Shown here piece after piece: positions 12,486-24,648 of a stretch of 64,000 nucleotides of DNA (its first letter is position 1; every line of letters starts with the position of its first letter). The stretch lies in NCBI GenBank assembly GCA_012295275.1, contig CM022670.1:10532083-10596082 (forward strand). The letters run 5' to 3'. The notes below the pieces were generated by a model. The model saw only the letters and a list, made by a program, of their open reading frames with translations. It was not told the origin of the DNA and ran no database searches. A program made the position numbers and the translations under genes. This DNA comes from Chrysomallon squamiferum. Lineage: Eukaryota > Mollusca > Gastropoda > Neomphalida > Peltospiridae.

Positions 12486-12880
12486 ACTCTTTTATTGACA
12501 TTTGCCGGCATCGTGCCTAAAGCATGACGTGCCTACTTCCATTCGGCAAAACGCGAAAACAACTTTTGCAACTGACCGAAAAGAAGTAAGACAGTAAATC
12601 GATTGCACGCACTCTCCTAACTAGAGTTATCTCCCTTAAGTCGAAGCGGTTGAGTTTCGCAGCGTTCTGTTCAAGAAACCGCTTGATGATTCGGGGTCGA
12701 AATCGATATCCCCGAATTAATCTCCGCGCCTCTTGGAGCAAACTCCGTATCAAATCGAGTTTGCGCCTTGGTAATTTCTCCTGATGGAATATCTGAATGT
12801 CCTGGAACCCCGGATCATTTGGTGAGCGCGTCTGCGTAATTTCGTATCTGTCAAAGACAGGAAAGTATTAAAGGTCTGAG
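12486..12880. promoter_or_regulatory. candidate non-coding regulatory element
   Basis: A GC-richer island of about 400 bases. On the minus strand it carries AAGGGAGATAACTC (about 12624-12637), with a GATA core, a string I recall as frequent in mollusc genomes. A 78-codon open frame on the minus strand (12517-12753) is Arg-rich but unrecognised and lacks splice or context support. Confidence 0.3.
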
Positions 12881-12928
12881 AAAATGTGCGCGTTAATAAA
12901 ACAGGACATCAGCCATGTGGCTTTATAC

Positions 12929-12971
<43 letters not shown>

Positions 12972-13881
12972 TTACTGACTATATAGATATTAGTATATTT
13001 ACACAAGTTGATGTATATATATTTTTTTTTTTTTTTTTTTTTACTTTATATTTGATCATAATGCATTTGTAAATTAAAATTAATATATATATAATTGTTG
13101 ATTCATTTTTAGCCTTTTTCCTAGTGTATTAATCTACTTGTTTTGTTTTGTTTTTAGATTTTTTTTTTTTTTTTTTTTTTTTTTTGTGTTGTTGTTTCTG
13201 CTGTTGTTGCTATTTGTTATCTATCCTTACTACATGAGGCAACATTAATTGTATTAACTTTGAGATCTAGAATAATAACCATGGTGTATGGAATGCAGTG
13301 TTTGTATCTTATCAGCAGACCATTTTTCTCTAATAATGAAATATGTAATTTTATTCCGTGTGTACTTTGAACGTCCCCTTTTGTTTTACTTACAGTCTTA
13401 AAAACAATAGAGCAAGAGTCAATAAATAATTGCAAGTTTCCATGCTTGTAAATTGATGAGGGTTATTTCACTTTAACGTTACTGGGGGGGGGCGGGAATG
13501 ATTTACTGTCGATTTGTTACATTATCAGACTTCATTATCAGCAAAGACTGATTTGTAGTAAAAATTTAAACAATAATTTGGATAAAATATAGCATTTAAG
13601 CAATCATTATGAAGAAGAAGAAAATAATAATAATAATAATAAAACCATTAATTGTAGACTGCTTAATTTGCAGTTGAGGATGATATCCCCGAAATCCTTT
13701 AAATGTGTGCTGTAAACAGATTTAGAAACACAAGTATCTAGTAAATGACAGCCTTGCATCTAAACATATAATTCATCGAAATAAGAAGACAGGGCTATAA
13801 TTATGGCGATAGTTGTAACTTTCAAGATGAAAATTAATGAGGTATTTGTTTTTGAGAGAAAAACATTATTCCTGGATTTAT

Positions 13882-13914
<33 letters not shown>

Positions 13915-14317
13915 CATTTATATTACTTTTTGTTGCTGTACGTTTCTGTTTCAAAATCGAATTTATAATAGTTTGCTTCAGCTTCATCTATTGATAAATG
14001 TTAGTCTACGTTAAAGAATCATTTAATAGCCTAAGGGAAGTAACTCTTTTTAGCACGTTCTAAGACACCCTCCAAAAACGGATAATTGTTTTTACATATT
14101 CAGGGACTGAATGAAAAAAGAAAACAGCTATTATGCGTTAGAAATATTAAGCAAGAATCTGCACTTATCGCTTCGTGGGCTGTAGTATACTTTTACAGTA
14201 TGATCAAATTACTAAAAGTCTGAGTTTGCATTTTAATATTTTTAATTCTCCTTCTTAATAATATTGTCATCATCAACATCAGCAGCAACTGGATTTTGTT
14301 ACGGCCACTTCTCGTTG

Positions 14318-14351
<34 letters not shown>

Positions 14352-14500
14352 AATTATTATTATTATTATTACTATTATTACTTTTATTATTATTATTATT
14401 ATCAGGGATTTTGTAACGGTCATTTTCTCAGGCAGCTAATAATCTTAACTATACGAGACAAATGAAATTGGGAAGATGTGTTTCAGAGAACCACAATACC
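12881..14500. other. repeat-rich intergenic DNA
   Basis: AAT runs (12930-12972), T-runs of about 20 to 28 bases (13021-13042, 13157-13185, 13888-13914), and ATT arrays around 14320-14402. A G-run with CGGG sits at about 13484-13495. No exon is supported. Confidence 0.6.
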
Positions 14501-14830
14501 GCTTTGTTTTGATTAATAACACAAGATGCTAGAGACAGCTAACCGAGTACTCGTTTCACTGTAGAATTAAAAAGTCTCGACACTCCGGGGGGAAATAACA
14601 CTGCGTCTCTATTAGTGGTAATTAGTTGCAAGATAAATAAGCGTGTCTGTTCCAGGAACGGAGAAGACAATCTGATAAAGGATTATTCTTTCGAAAACAT
14701 TCTTCCCCCAGCAATAATTAGTCGTATAAACCGCACTGAAAAGATGGAATCGAGGAATCTGCCCACTTCTCCAAGGAATGCTGAAAAGCGCTGTAATTTG
14801 CCACGACCGTTTTTGAAATCCATTAATAAG
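14501..14830. promoter_or_regulatory. candidate non-coding regulatory element
   Basis: Complex sequence of higher GC between ATT-rich and TG-rich DNA. An 89-codon plus-strand open frame (14615-14884) shows no recognisable domain and runs into a TG repeat at its end, so I treat it as non-coding. Confidence 0.25.
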
Positions 14831-15496
14831 GCTTTTTTTGTTGTTTTATGTGTGTGTGTGTGTTATGCTTCTCGCTGGTTTTAAAAAAGACAAAAGTGGA
14901 TGAATACTTAAAGGATCTCGATCTATATTTGGCAGAGTAAATTATAAAAAAATATTGTCTGAATTGTGGTATAACGACATAATCAGAGGAAATACACTGA
15001 TACGGTTTAATAAGGTCATTTTCCAATCCACTCTCTAATCGACTACAATTAAGGTGTATTTACGTGATTTAAACACATTTTTCTTTCTCTCTTTTTTCTT
15101 TGCTTATTATTATTATTATTTATTTATTTATTTCATTTTATTTTATTTTTTGTTGTTGTTGTTACCGTTTCATTTTAGGGAATTGTACACAAAACTTGAT
15201 GTCTTGTCGTATAAGCGATGTTTTTCTAGAGTTATGTTAATATTACAGACGATAATTTTTGATGAAACTGCAATATGCAAACAAGCTGCCAAATCTAAAT
15301 ATTCAATTGCTGTGAATTGTTGATAATAGTATGGCTATTGCAAATGAAATAGTTATGATTGTATAGTGTTACAAACCAAATGCAAAGCCAAACTGAAAAG
15401 AAATACATTTGAGAGTCGTGTCATAAATTTTACAAAAGATGATATCTTTGTTGCAATGCACGTAACTTTACAGATTATGTAAGCTTTGTTATAACG

Positions 15497-15533
<37 letters not shown>

Positions 15534-16440
15534 TTTAAAAATCATCAGCACAAAAATGAGATGAGGAAACATAGTAATTGCCATTTTACTTGTTCTCTCT
15601 AATTATCTCATAAACAAAAACCAGCTGTCATAAAAAAAAACCTTTTCATACTCGTTAAAGACTGCTTAATACAGGCTCAACGGAATTTTCTGTTCTTTCA
15701 AAACAACAAAACCGCTTTGCACACAAAAATCTCATTTTCGTAAAACATCGTCGCCATCTTAAATCGGTAGATTTTGTTTTTTTTAATTCAGAAAACATGA
15801 AATCAACTTTATTTTTTTTTTTAATTTCAGATATCTCTGTTTCGTTTCTTGCCAAATGAAATTATTAATTTCTTTATCTCGTAGTAATGACAAGATGGTG
15901 TCAAGAGAATACATGATACATAACTGAGTTAAATACATCAAGTGTGTTATTTATCTTCAGCCTTTTGTCTCTGCTGAAATTCTCAGAGGATCGAGCTCAG
16001 GCTCGAGCTGTCGACAAAAATGTCTGATTAAATGTTAGTTTCAATACATAATACTACTTTTTAGAAGAATTTGGAGGTTGCAGAAAAAAGTTTGATTTCG
16101 CATTTGCAAATTTGTTTAATCAAAATTAAAATACTGTTGCGTGTGTTATTTTCTTCTTCCAATTCTTTAAATTAGTGTGTGGGGTTTAATTAGTTTTTTT
16201 GTTGTTGTTCTTGTTTTGGGTTTTTTTTTTTTTTTTTTTTTTTTATTGTTCCTTTGTTGTTTCATTTAACAATTTGGATTTTTTTTTTTTTTTTTTAAAT
16301 TAAGTAAAGCTAAATAAATCAGTAACAGAAAATATAACATATATATAACTGTACTTGCTATGAAAGATTTTGGAAATAACATGGATATATATACTTAAAA
16401 CAACTGTACGCATTACTATCAAACAATATATTTATTTAAC
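14831..16440. other. AT-rich intergenic DNA
   Basis: No gene is supported. On the minus strand AAGATGGCGACG occurs at about 15749-15760, a YY1-type motif often found at promoters and start codons, but the frame from its ATG closes after 19 codons. T-runs near 16217-16245 and 16279-16296 are simple repeats. Confidence 0.5.
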
Positions 16441-16944
16441 CTAGCGATCGGCAACTCGAACGACAGCGCCCACCAACGGGCGTTTTACTGGATGTGGTGG
16501 GCGCTCCGTTTTTTTTTTTCAGAGCCATGCATGGGCGTCGAGTTTCACAGGAGCAACTGGTCTCGATACCAATGAGCTTACACCCAGAGAAAAAGAAATA
16601 AAATTAGGAGAAAATCGAGACTTTTGGTTTAAAACATGAACGACCACACTGAGTAGTATTAGACCCATGTGCTTATTTTTTCTTCTTGTGTGTTATAATG
16701 TGTACAATATATAAAATAATAAACGGACAGAAAGGCAGGATTTCTGTTTCTCTTGTATCTTCGTTCAGAGTTTGAGTAGTAACAACTTTTTCACAAAACT
16801 TTAATGAATAATTAAACTTTTATTTAAACTTTAATAAATTTGTATTCATACTTAATCCGTTAATTCTAAAAGTTTGGTGGGCGTTCCATCACTACAATGT
16901 CTGAATGTGGGCGACATATGAAAAATGGTTGCCAACCTCAGATG
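16441..16944. mobile_element. possible small non-autonomous hAT-like element
   Basis: The left end reads CGATCGGCAAC and the right end, read inward, CTGAGGTTGGCAACC, with GGGCG-rich and GGTGGGCG-rich stretches near both ends. The ends match imperfectly (about 9 of 14 bases). Just inside the left end is a perfect 11-base inverted repeat, AGCGCCCACCA at 16465-16475 and its complement at 16495-16505. No open frame for a transposase and no clear 8-base target duplication is seen. Confidence 0.3.
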
Positions 16945-17147
16945 CCGATGATCAACAAATACTCTATAACTCAGCCTTTATTGGCATTTTGTACTAACCA
17001 AGAAAAACGTTTTAAAAATAAAATCAATATTTTTTCTAAGAGACCTTTATATATATATTTATATTAAAGATAGTGATAAATAGCCCAGAAGAAAATTAAA
17101 AATAATGATATGAAGAAAACGCAGAAATTATTCATTTTACATAACTT

Positions 17148-17153
17148 TTTATT
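17148..17153 (-). terminator. candidate TPMT polyadenylation signal
   Basis: TTTATT on the plus strand gives AATAAA on the minus strand, about 1.57 kb beyond the TPMT stop codon. Without transcript data the true end could be nearer. Confidence 0.3.
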
Positions 17154-17463
17154 ATACATTCTTAAAAATTTTAAATGTTTGTTTTAGAGTACATATATAC
17201 CTGCAAACAATATGACAACTTGAGAAATATATAAAGGCCAATTTTCTCGTTTGTATCATCAACAAGTACCACAAATATATGCACAGCACTGTAAAATCTT
17301 GCTGTACAAAACTAAGTAACATAAAGTTCACTATAAACCTATTAGTTTTGCTGTGAGTTACGTACAGAAACAAGCGATATATTTCTATGTGAGAATTCAA
17401 ATAATCAACATTTTAATAATTAACACAGTTTTAATTATCTCTATAAAACAGACTCTAAATAGG

Positions 17464-17498
<35 letters not shown>

Positions 17499-18722
17499 TT
17501 TTATATGCCCACATATAAACATTATAACAAGTATAAAAAATTTGTTAATTAGGATTAGAATTCAACTGTTCAATAAACTAGGATATAAAATATAAATTTC
17601 AAACATTGTTCATGGTTATAAAAAACAATAAAGTTTAATAGCATACATATTTATCATTATGAATCCACAAAATTCAAACCAAAGATATAAGATATATATA
17701 TATTTTTTTATCAACTGCAACAGATTGGATCAAAATATTTGAAACAAAACAGTTCTGACTGACACTTTTCTAAAATATAAAATTTCTGAAAATAACAAAG
17801 TAAAAGTTAATTAAAATAAAGATAAAAGTTTGATGTAGTTATTACATCATTTGCGTAGACTGGTCATTAACACAGGACAGCTGCCATAAAAAATAATTAC
17901 GCTAATCAGGAAACAGGCTAATCATGAGAGAGGCTAATCATGAGAGAGGAGAGATCCCACGATCTACTGTTCTTCAGAAAGCCTTTCATGTACCAACAGT
18001 GAGACTGGTTAGAGCAGCAAACCACCTAATCATTACAGCAGAGGAGAGAGATTCCAAGATTTAATGTATTTCAGAAAGAATTTTGATATATAAAATATGG
18101 GGCATTGGTTGGAACAGGAAACAGGCTCAACATTATGTCAGGGAGGAGAGATCTCATGGTTTACAGCTCTTCAGAAAGCCTACTGATTTGCCAAATTTGG
18201 GGAAATTGCAGTTACCTTATCCCTGTGACCAGCATCATTAATATGCAGTCTAGATTCATGTCTAAGATATTCTACCAGTTCCTTCTACACATGATTCTGT
18301 CAAATCTCTCCTCTTAATCTGCTGTAGTTTTAACTGTAAAACCATCTTTACAAATTACAGTTTATATAATGAATGGTTTTGCAGTTTGTTTGTGTTTCCG
18401 TTCTGCTTTTGTAGCATCAGACACTAATAAAAAGATCATTCATTTTAAAAGAAACAAATCTGATGAAAAAAAAAAAAAAAAAAAGAAGCTAATTTCTTAT
18501 TTAAACACATTAATATTCAATTTAAAATGTTTTTGTGCTTGATTCAAAAAACAGTACGCTGATTAAAATAACTGAGTATTTGTAGATCTAAAATAATATC
18601 CTCTATAATGCTAAGATATATCTGCATTAATGAATATATTTTAAAACTCTGATAAAATCCAGAAAACAGTCAGTTACTGTTATGTTATGTGAACTGCAAC
18701 CATTGTTCTCTTGATTTAAACA
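17154..18722 (-). other. presumed TPMT 3' untranslated region
   Basis: AT-rich, no coding exon on either strand. It holds a TA microsatellite at about 17466-17496 and a three-copy degenerate tandem repeat at 17910-18210. How much of this is transcribed is unknown. Confidence 0.4.
17910..18210. repeat. three-copy degenerate tandem repeat, period about 100 bases
   Basis: Copies begin at about 17910, 18018 and 18118. Each has, in order, a GAAACAGGCTAATCAT-like start, GAGGAGAGAGAT, a TCTTCAGAAAGCC-like core and a GGTTGGAACAG-like end. The first copy contains a small internal doubling of GGCTAATCATGAGAGA. Confidence 0.75.
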
Positions 18723-19724
18723 TCACTTGGCATTACTATCCTTATTAAAAGTGATGAGAAATACATTTTCAAAAAAGGATGTGGTACCCCAGGCTCTGTG
18801 ACGTTCTTCAAAGGAATCAACTGTACACAGTTTTTCTATAGAGCATGTGTCCTCTGAAATAAAAATAAAAAAATAAATAAAACTGTAGTAAAGAAAACTC
18901 ATTGCAAAACTGATTAACCACACAATAACCGAACTTTTCACATTGTTCTTCCACTGCAGTATAATCTAAAAGCACCTTAAGCATGTGATCAAATGATTCC
19001 TAGGTGTGCTATAATCCATAATGATTTCTAAATTTTCTGCAACTTCCAAAGAATCTGATTTTGATAGATGACACTTGAAAATCTTTATTTTCTCAGAAAT
19101 TAAAGAATGGATATATTGTAGTTGTGTTGTTGATAATCAGTAAAGTCAAGCAGAAATTCACAATATTTATAATATTTGTATAGATCAACATACATAATTA
19201 TAGATACATTCTCCAAAACTGAGGCTGGAAGATAATTATATAGATGAATTGGGGATCATATTAAAATAAGATAACATTATATATATATATATATATATTA
19301 ATATATAGAGAAAGAGAGAGAGTCAAAAATAAAAATTCTACACCAATCATGTATTTAAATAAAAATAAAAATTTCTTAAATAAAACTTTTATGGCTATAA
19401 CACAATGTGATAGTAACTATTAATCAAATCTTTACCATAGAGATCAAAAACTTCTTTGTCTGGTACAATATGAGGAGGACCTGAAAGAAGAAAAAAAGAA
19501 GAAGAAATGAACAGTACTAAATTTAATTAATATACTGAACAATTTCAAGTAATTTTCAGGTTCATAGTTACTTTTGGTTTAAATTATTTTATTTCTTTTA
19601 ATTTAATTTAATTTCTTCTAATTTAATTTAATTTAATTTTATTTTATTTTATTTTATTTTATTTTATTTTATTTTATTTTATTGTTTTGTTTTGTTTTGT
19701 TTTGTTTTGTTTTGTTTTGTTTTG

Positions 19725-19755
<31 letters not shown>

Positions 19756-21706
19756 GTTTTGTTTTGTTTTGTTTTGTTTTGTTTTGTTTTGTTTTATTTT
19801 ATTTTATTTTTTTTTTTTTTTTTTTTTTTGCTGAATATTTTGATATAAATAAAATAGTTCTGAAGTTAACCATTATTCAAGCTTTATGTGAATACCTGGC
19901 CAACTAGATGCATCAAATGTCAGGGTACACACCAAACAGCGACAACCAGGAGCCATTAAAGATTTTATCAGTTCAGAATACCTGTGACAAGTGATAATAC
20001 ATTAATTGTGTATATTCATAATAAGACATACAAGTACATACTAGCATAACAGGACATTCTATGTCACAAATAAAGCTGATGTAGCATTAATGCTTTTTAT
20101 AAAATATTTCAATAGTTCTGATTAAACAATAAGAAGATGTGGCTAAATAATTTCTTTCTGTGAAAAGTTATCATACATCAGTTCATGTCAGGATTTACCT
20201 GTCGTTAATAAAGGTAAGATAACAATGAGAATTTCTGTTTAATGACATGTTTTACATTAAAGATTTCAGCTGTAACAATAACATATCAATATCCTTGAGT
20301 CAAAACAGATATTTTCCCAACATCTTCTCAATCAGATTAAGTCAAATAAATGGAGTCCATGGTCATTTCTACAGTTTGCAAAATTATTTATAAGCAAACT
20401 CAAAATCTTTCACAACAGACATGAATATTCTAGAGATATCTGTTGGGGGAAAATTTTATAAATTACAATTATAAAAAAAATCATCAAACTAAAAACACTG
20501 AAACATGTTGAATTCATTGGTTTTTGGAAACTTTAGTTAGTCTAGTAATTAAACATGGATACTCATCAAATAAATTCAGAATGGTATATTTGTGTTTTAA
20601 TTAAGTGTGTTTACAAACCGTGGTCTGTCATGTACATTTATAGCAACCAAAGATCCTCGATCCCAAATAGCATCAAACTGCCCTGCAACATCTCTGTAAC
20701 AGATACAAAAATTGCCACTAAAATATGTAGATATATATTTACTTTAGTAAATAAAACTTTTGAAATCAGCATTAAAAAGTTTCAAAATTAATATTCATTT
20801 TGTTTTTATTATTATGATTAGCCTTAATACTGAGGTTTAATTCTGTTCAAAATATGGATACAGCAATTAAGTGATTGGTTTGTAAAAGTGTGTAGTGATC
20901 ACTGAAGTTCACACTGTAAATCACAATTTGAAAATGAACAAATACTTGATGATTATTATTACAAAGCAATATTTATTAACAATATATAATAAGTCTGCCG
21001 TTTTCATTATAAAAACAGAAAACAATGAAAATGAAGCAGATTAAATATTAGATAACTTACTTGTTAAACAGAAAGAAATCACATTCAAATATCTGAATCC
21101 TGTTATCAGCACTCTATAAAATAAAATAACAAAAATAAATTTATAAGATGGACACAAAACTTTACATTAAACTGTATTGCAAATATTATAAATTTATGGC
21201 CATCTTTATATTTTCATTTTTGTACATATTTAAAATGATTATTTCAAGTGAACTTGGTAACATCAGAAATCTATTACAGATATAGAATTATAATAGTGGC
21301 AGTCTAGACTTCATAAATGGGTTTAAATTAGATGCTTCCTGTGTCAAGACTAATTTCAATAAAATAGTTATAATGTGACAGGCAGCAAATACTGTTATAA
21401 GAAATCTGTAAAAATTATTATTGTTACATACTTCATGAAATAATTATTTCAGTTACCCATAAATTCTTTAAAATAAATATATAAAACTGTGAAAAATACT
21501 GAGTCTCAAAAATATTATTTTAATAAGAAATATTTCAAAATCGTCAACAAGAAATAATTATTTAAAAATATTTTATCAGAACATTTAATGAATGCAAAAA
21601 AAATAAATTGTTACCACATACCCTGAAACATACTATTAACAAAATTTATTCATTATAAAATATTTTGTATTAAAATAAAATAATAATAATGCCTGCTTCA
21701 AAACAC

Positions 21707-21738
<32 letters not shown>

Positions 21739-23275
21739 TAATAATAATAATAATAATAATAACAATAATAAAAATTATTATTATTATTATTATTATTTAA
21801 ACGCTAAAGCAACAGAAAACACAAGATACCTTGTAATGTTTCCCATTAATGGACTCCATTGGTTCCACTGTATATTCCAAATTACTTTCCTCAAAAAATT
21901 CTTTAACTGCTTTTTCACTTGTCTCTACACCAACCACATGATGACCCTGATCATAAATCCTGTTAAATAAACATACAAGAATTCTTAAAATTATTATTAT
22001 ATAGTTTTTTTTTCACTGAAGTATAATTAGCCTGGAAAGTTTTTATTTCTTTATATTCAAAATGATGTTTTGTATTATTATCTGGTTTTTGTATTATTAT
22101 CATAATTTATAACAAGCAAAGGCTACTCACAATAAAATAGAAAAAAATAAAATAAAATAAAATAAAATAAAAATTTACAAAATGTATTGAGGTTTTGTTT
22201 GGGGTTTTTTGGTATAATTATTCAACAAAAGGTATGTTTTTACTGTATAACTGACCATTTCATGTCCAGTGCTTTGCCACAAAGAGGAAACAAAATCTTT
22301 ACATGTTCTCTTCCTGCCAACAAGTGGTCCTTGTATTTTACCAGCAGTCTGAAATAATTCAATCAGTATTTGTTCAAGCATATTCAAATTATCTTATGAA
22401 AATAAAGCATTAGTCAAACACATAAGAAATATATAGACATCAACACCACAGTATTTTTTGTTGTGGTGGGTTTCTTGAGGGGGGGCAATTTCTCTTTGTT
22501 TAGGGGGGTAGGAGTTGGTTAGTTGATTTTGAGGATGGTGATGAGTTGGGTTGATGTTTTTTTTAAGGAGGTGTCATTTGGAATTTTTAAAAAAAAATTC
22601 TCATTGTTTGTTTTGTTTGTTGTTTTTTTAAAATCTGCTATTGTTTCAAAATATTAGGTTTCATATGTTTACTTTTTCATTATTTATAATGAGTTTCATT
22701 TTCTGTAACAAAAATACAATCAAAAGAAAGAGAATTCCATTAAACATGGTTGTATTTTTTTTTTTTTTCTTTTTGTTTCCCTTAATGAATGGTTATCAAT
22801 CATTCCATAAATAAAACAATATGTTTTAGTGAATTACCATCCAGTTCCCATTGTTGAAATGTTTAAAAGTAATTATCAACAAAGAATATAATTATGAAAT
22901 TATTGTTAGTTGCTTTCTGTGGGGTGGGAGGTTTTTTTGGGGGGGAGTAGTTTTAGTTGCTGTTGTTTTGTTTGGTTAGGTTTTGGGGGTTCGTTGTTGC
23001 TGTTTCTTTTTGCACCTTAAAAATAAAAAAATTAAATTAACATTAATAATAAAAATTATATTGAAAAAAACACACAAAAAATCATGCATTAACATGTCTT
23101 CATGTTCTCTACTTATTATATTTTATAAAAAAATGACATACTCATGAACAGATGTTTTATGAAATCCTATTTTGCCTACTTCCCAGCTCACTTTCCAATC
23201 ATCAACAGTCAGGACTGCATCTTTAACAGTTGACTTTTTGTCAGTAGTATCTTCAATATTAGAATCCGACTCCAT
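18723..23275 (-). CDS. TPMT: thiopurine S-methyltransferase, complete
   Basis: Transfers methyl from S-adenosylmethionine to the sulfur of aromatic and heterocyclic thiols; a cytosolic class I methyltransferase. Coding exons in order: 23142-23275, 22256-22348, 21830-21959, 21061-21113, 20619-20693, 19896-19981, 19436-19480, 18723-18853. All junctions are GT-AG and in frame, giving 248 residues against about 245 in human. Residues 21-37 (VLTVDDWKVSWEVGKIG) match the family start; 64-76 (LFPLCGKALDMKW) and GVE at 86-88 form the cofactor pocket; 143-156 (FDAIWDRGSLVAIN) and 218-228 (DSFEERHRAWG) are family signatures. The ATG lies directly at an acceptor, so an untranslated exon lies upstream, probably ending at 24361. 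Human-like exon number supports orthology; the substrate in this animal is unknown. Confidence 0.94.
19596..19829. repeat. (ATTTT)n-(GTTTT)n pentanucleotide array
   Basis: AATTT units, then ATTTT units to about 19683, then about 22 GTTTT units to 19795 with one imperfect copy, then ATTTT and a T-run. It lies in the TPMT intron between the exons at 19896-19981 and 19436-19480, 66 bases inside the donor of the former. Confidence 0.92.
21707..21797. repeat. (AAT)n/(TTA)n self-complementary array
   Basis: AAT units on the left are followed by ATT units on the right, so the tract can fold back on itself. It sits in a TPMT intron, 32 bases beyond the donor of the exon at 21830-21959. Confidence 0.9.
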
Positions 23276-24360
23276 CTAAATTAATAAAAGAAGGAAAAAG
23301 GTTAGATATTTTCAAATAATAATAAAATAAAATGAAGCCACTATTTTTTATTGTTATTTTTTATTTTATTGAATTTAAACACAAAGTTTCTACACAGGTA
23401 TAATATATTTTGTAATGTGGCCAGTTATCAGAATAATTTGTAGACTGGTACACATCAAATATTGTTACAAAATGTAGGATCTGTATTATATATGCCCTTA
23501 TTAACCCAATTTGGGGTCTAAAGTAAAAAAATAAATATTTTTTAAATAATTATTTAAAACTAGTTCTTTTAAAACATGATTTTCATTTTCTGCTGCATTT
23601 TAAAATGATAAACAAAAAAATAAAAGTGAAAGTAATTTATGTTTGTTTATTGACTTACAGCCTGAGTAACATTGTTAAAGATTTAATTTAATTTGTGATT
23701 TGTTTTGTTTTTTAAGTTTCATCTTTCATGAGAAAGTTAAATTGAATATATTAGGTGGTCTTGGTTGTTGTGTTATTTTCTTTTTCTTTTATTTATTTAT
23801 TTATTTTTTTATTCATTTATTTTTTTTTTTTTTTGGGGGGGGTGAGGTGGGAACTGACTGAAATCGTTTCCACTTAGTTATTTATATAATCAAGTGTTTC
23901 ATGTTATTTCTTATTTCTTATAGTTATAGAAGTATAGAATGCATCTTACTCAGGTGTTACATGCTATCCAAATAATTATAGCAACAAAAATAAATAATTT
24001 AATGTAATACTATGTTACTTATGTAATAAATGAAATTCTGTGTTGTTATTTTCTGGGGTCTGGGTTGTTATTGTTGTTGTTTTTTTGGGGGGGGGAGATG
24101 TATGTTTTTCTATGAGACAATGTTGTGTATGATTACCAGTATATTACTGAATAGTTGATTAAATGATGCAATTATTACTCTTAGATCATTAAGACATGCA
24201 TTATTTTTTTTAATCTATTCTATTTGTGCAGTACGCCAGTAGGGAATTACAAAATTCCTATTTGTCCTATGTCATCTGATCATGCTGACGTAAGGGTTTT
24301 CTAGTAACAGTACTACGTACCTACGTGACTAAAAGTAATTAAGTAGTAGCAAAAATCATA

Positions 24361-24420
24361 CCTTGGTCAAGTTAAAGCCCCCTGTACGAGAAAAGCAATA
24401 AACATGCAATGCGCATAACT
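24361..24420 (-). other. inferred TPMT untranslated first exon (3' part)
   Basis: On the minus strand CCAAG/GTATGA at 24361 is a good donor, 1.1 kb upstream of the acceptor that touches the TPMT start codon. The short frame in the exon is closed by TAA, so it would be non-coding. The 5' limit is not visible. Confidence 0.4.
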
Positions 24421-24620
24421 GGGTTGTCCAAAAATATTTTTTGGGTTTCGTATTAAACAGCTTTGGCGCGTAACGAATGATCCTGAAAAAAGGTTTAATC
24501 ATGAGTCTTAAGTTCACCAATGATAATCATAATCCACGTGCGTTTCGTATTATTTGTACACAAAGTACAAATCGTACTTCCGTAGTTATTCCGCCTGAAT
24601 GTAGCCCATAAACGAACCAG
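24400..24620. promoter_or_regulatory. candidate bidirectional promoter of TPMT and POP1
   Basis: It lies between the inferred first-exon donors of the two divergent genes (24361 on minus, 24648 on plus). Motifs visible: CCAAT at 24517-24521 (NF-Y type), CACGTG at 24535-24540 (E-box), ACTTCCG at 24576-24582 (ETS type, CGGAAGT on minus). The block is GC-richer than its flanks and has no TATA box I would trust. The motifs are seen; the promoter role is inference. Confidence 0.45.
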
Positions 24621-24648
24621 GATTAGTAATGTTACACATAATTTACAG
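24600..24648 (+). other. inferred POP1 untranslated first exon (3' part)
   Basis: TTTACAG/GTAGAG at 24648-24649 is a plausible donor. The matching acceptor is CACTTTAG ending at 25840, four bases before the POP1 start codon. The 5' limit is not visible. Confidence 0.35.

Noticed and set aside
15655-15855. YY1-like AAGATGGCGACG on the minus strand as start of the unidentified gene
   Set aside because: The frame from its ATG closes after 19 codons and no exon chain links it to the exons at 7.4-8.4 kb; kept only as a motif.
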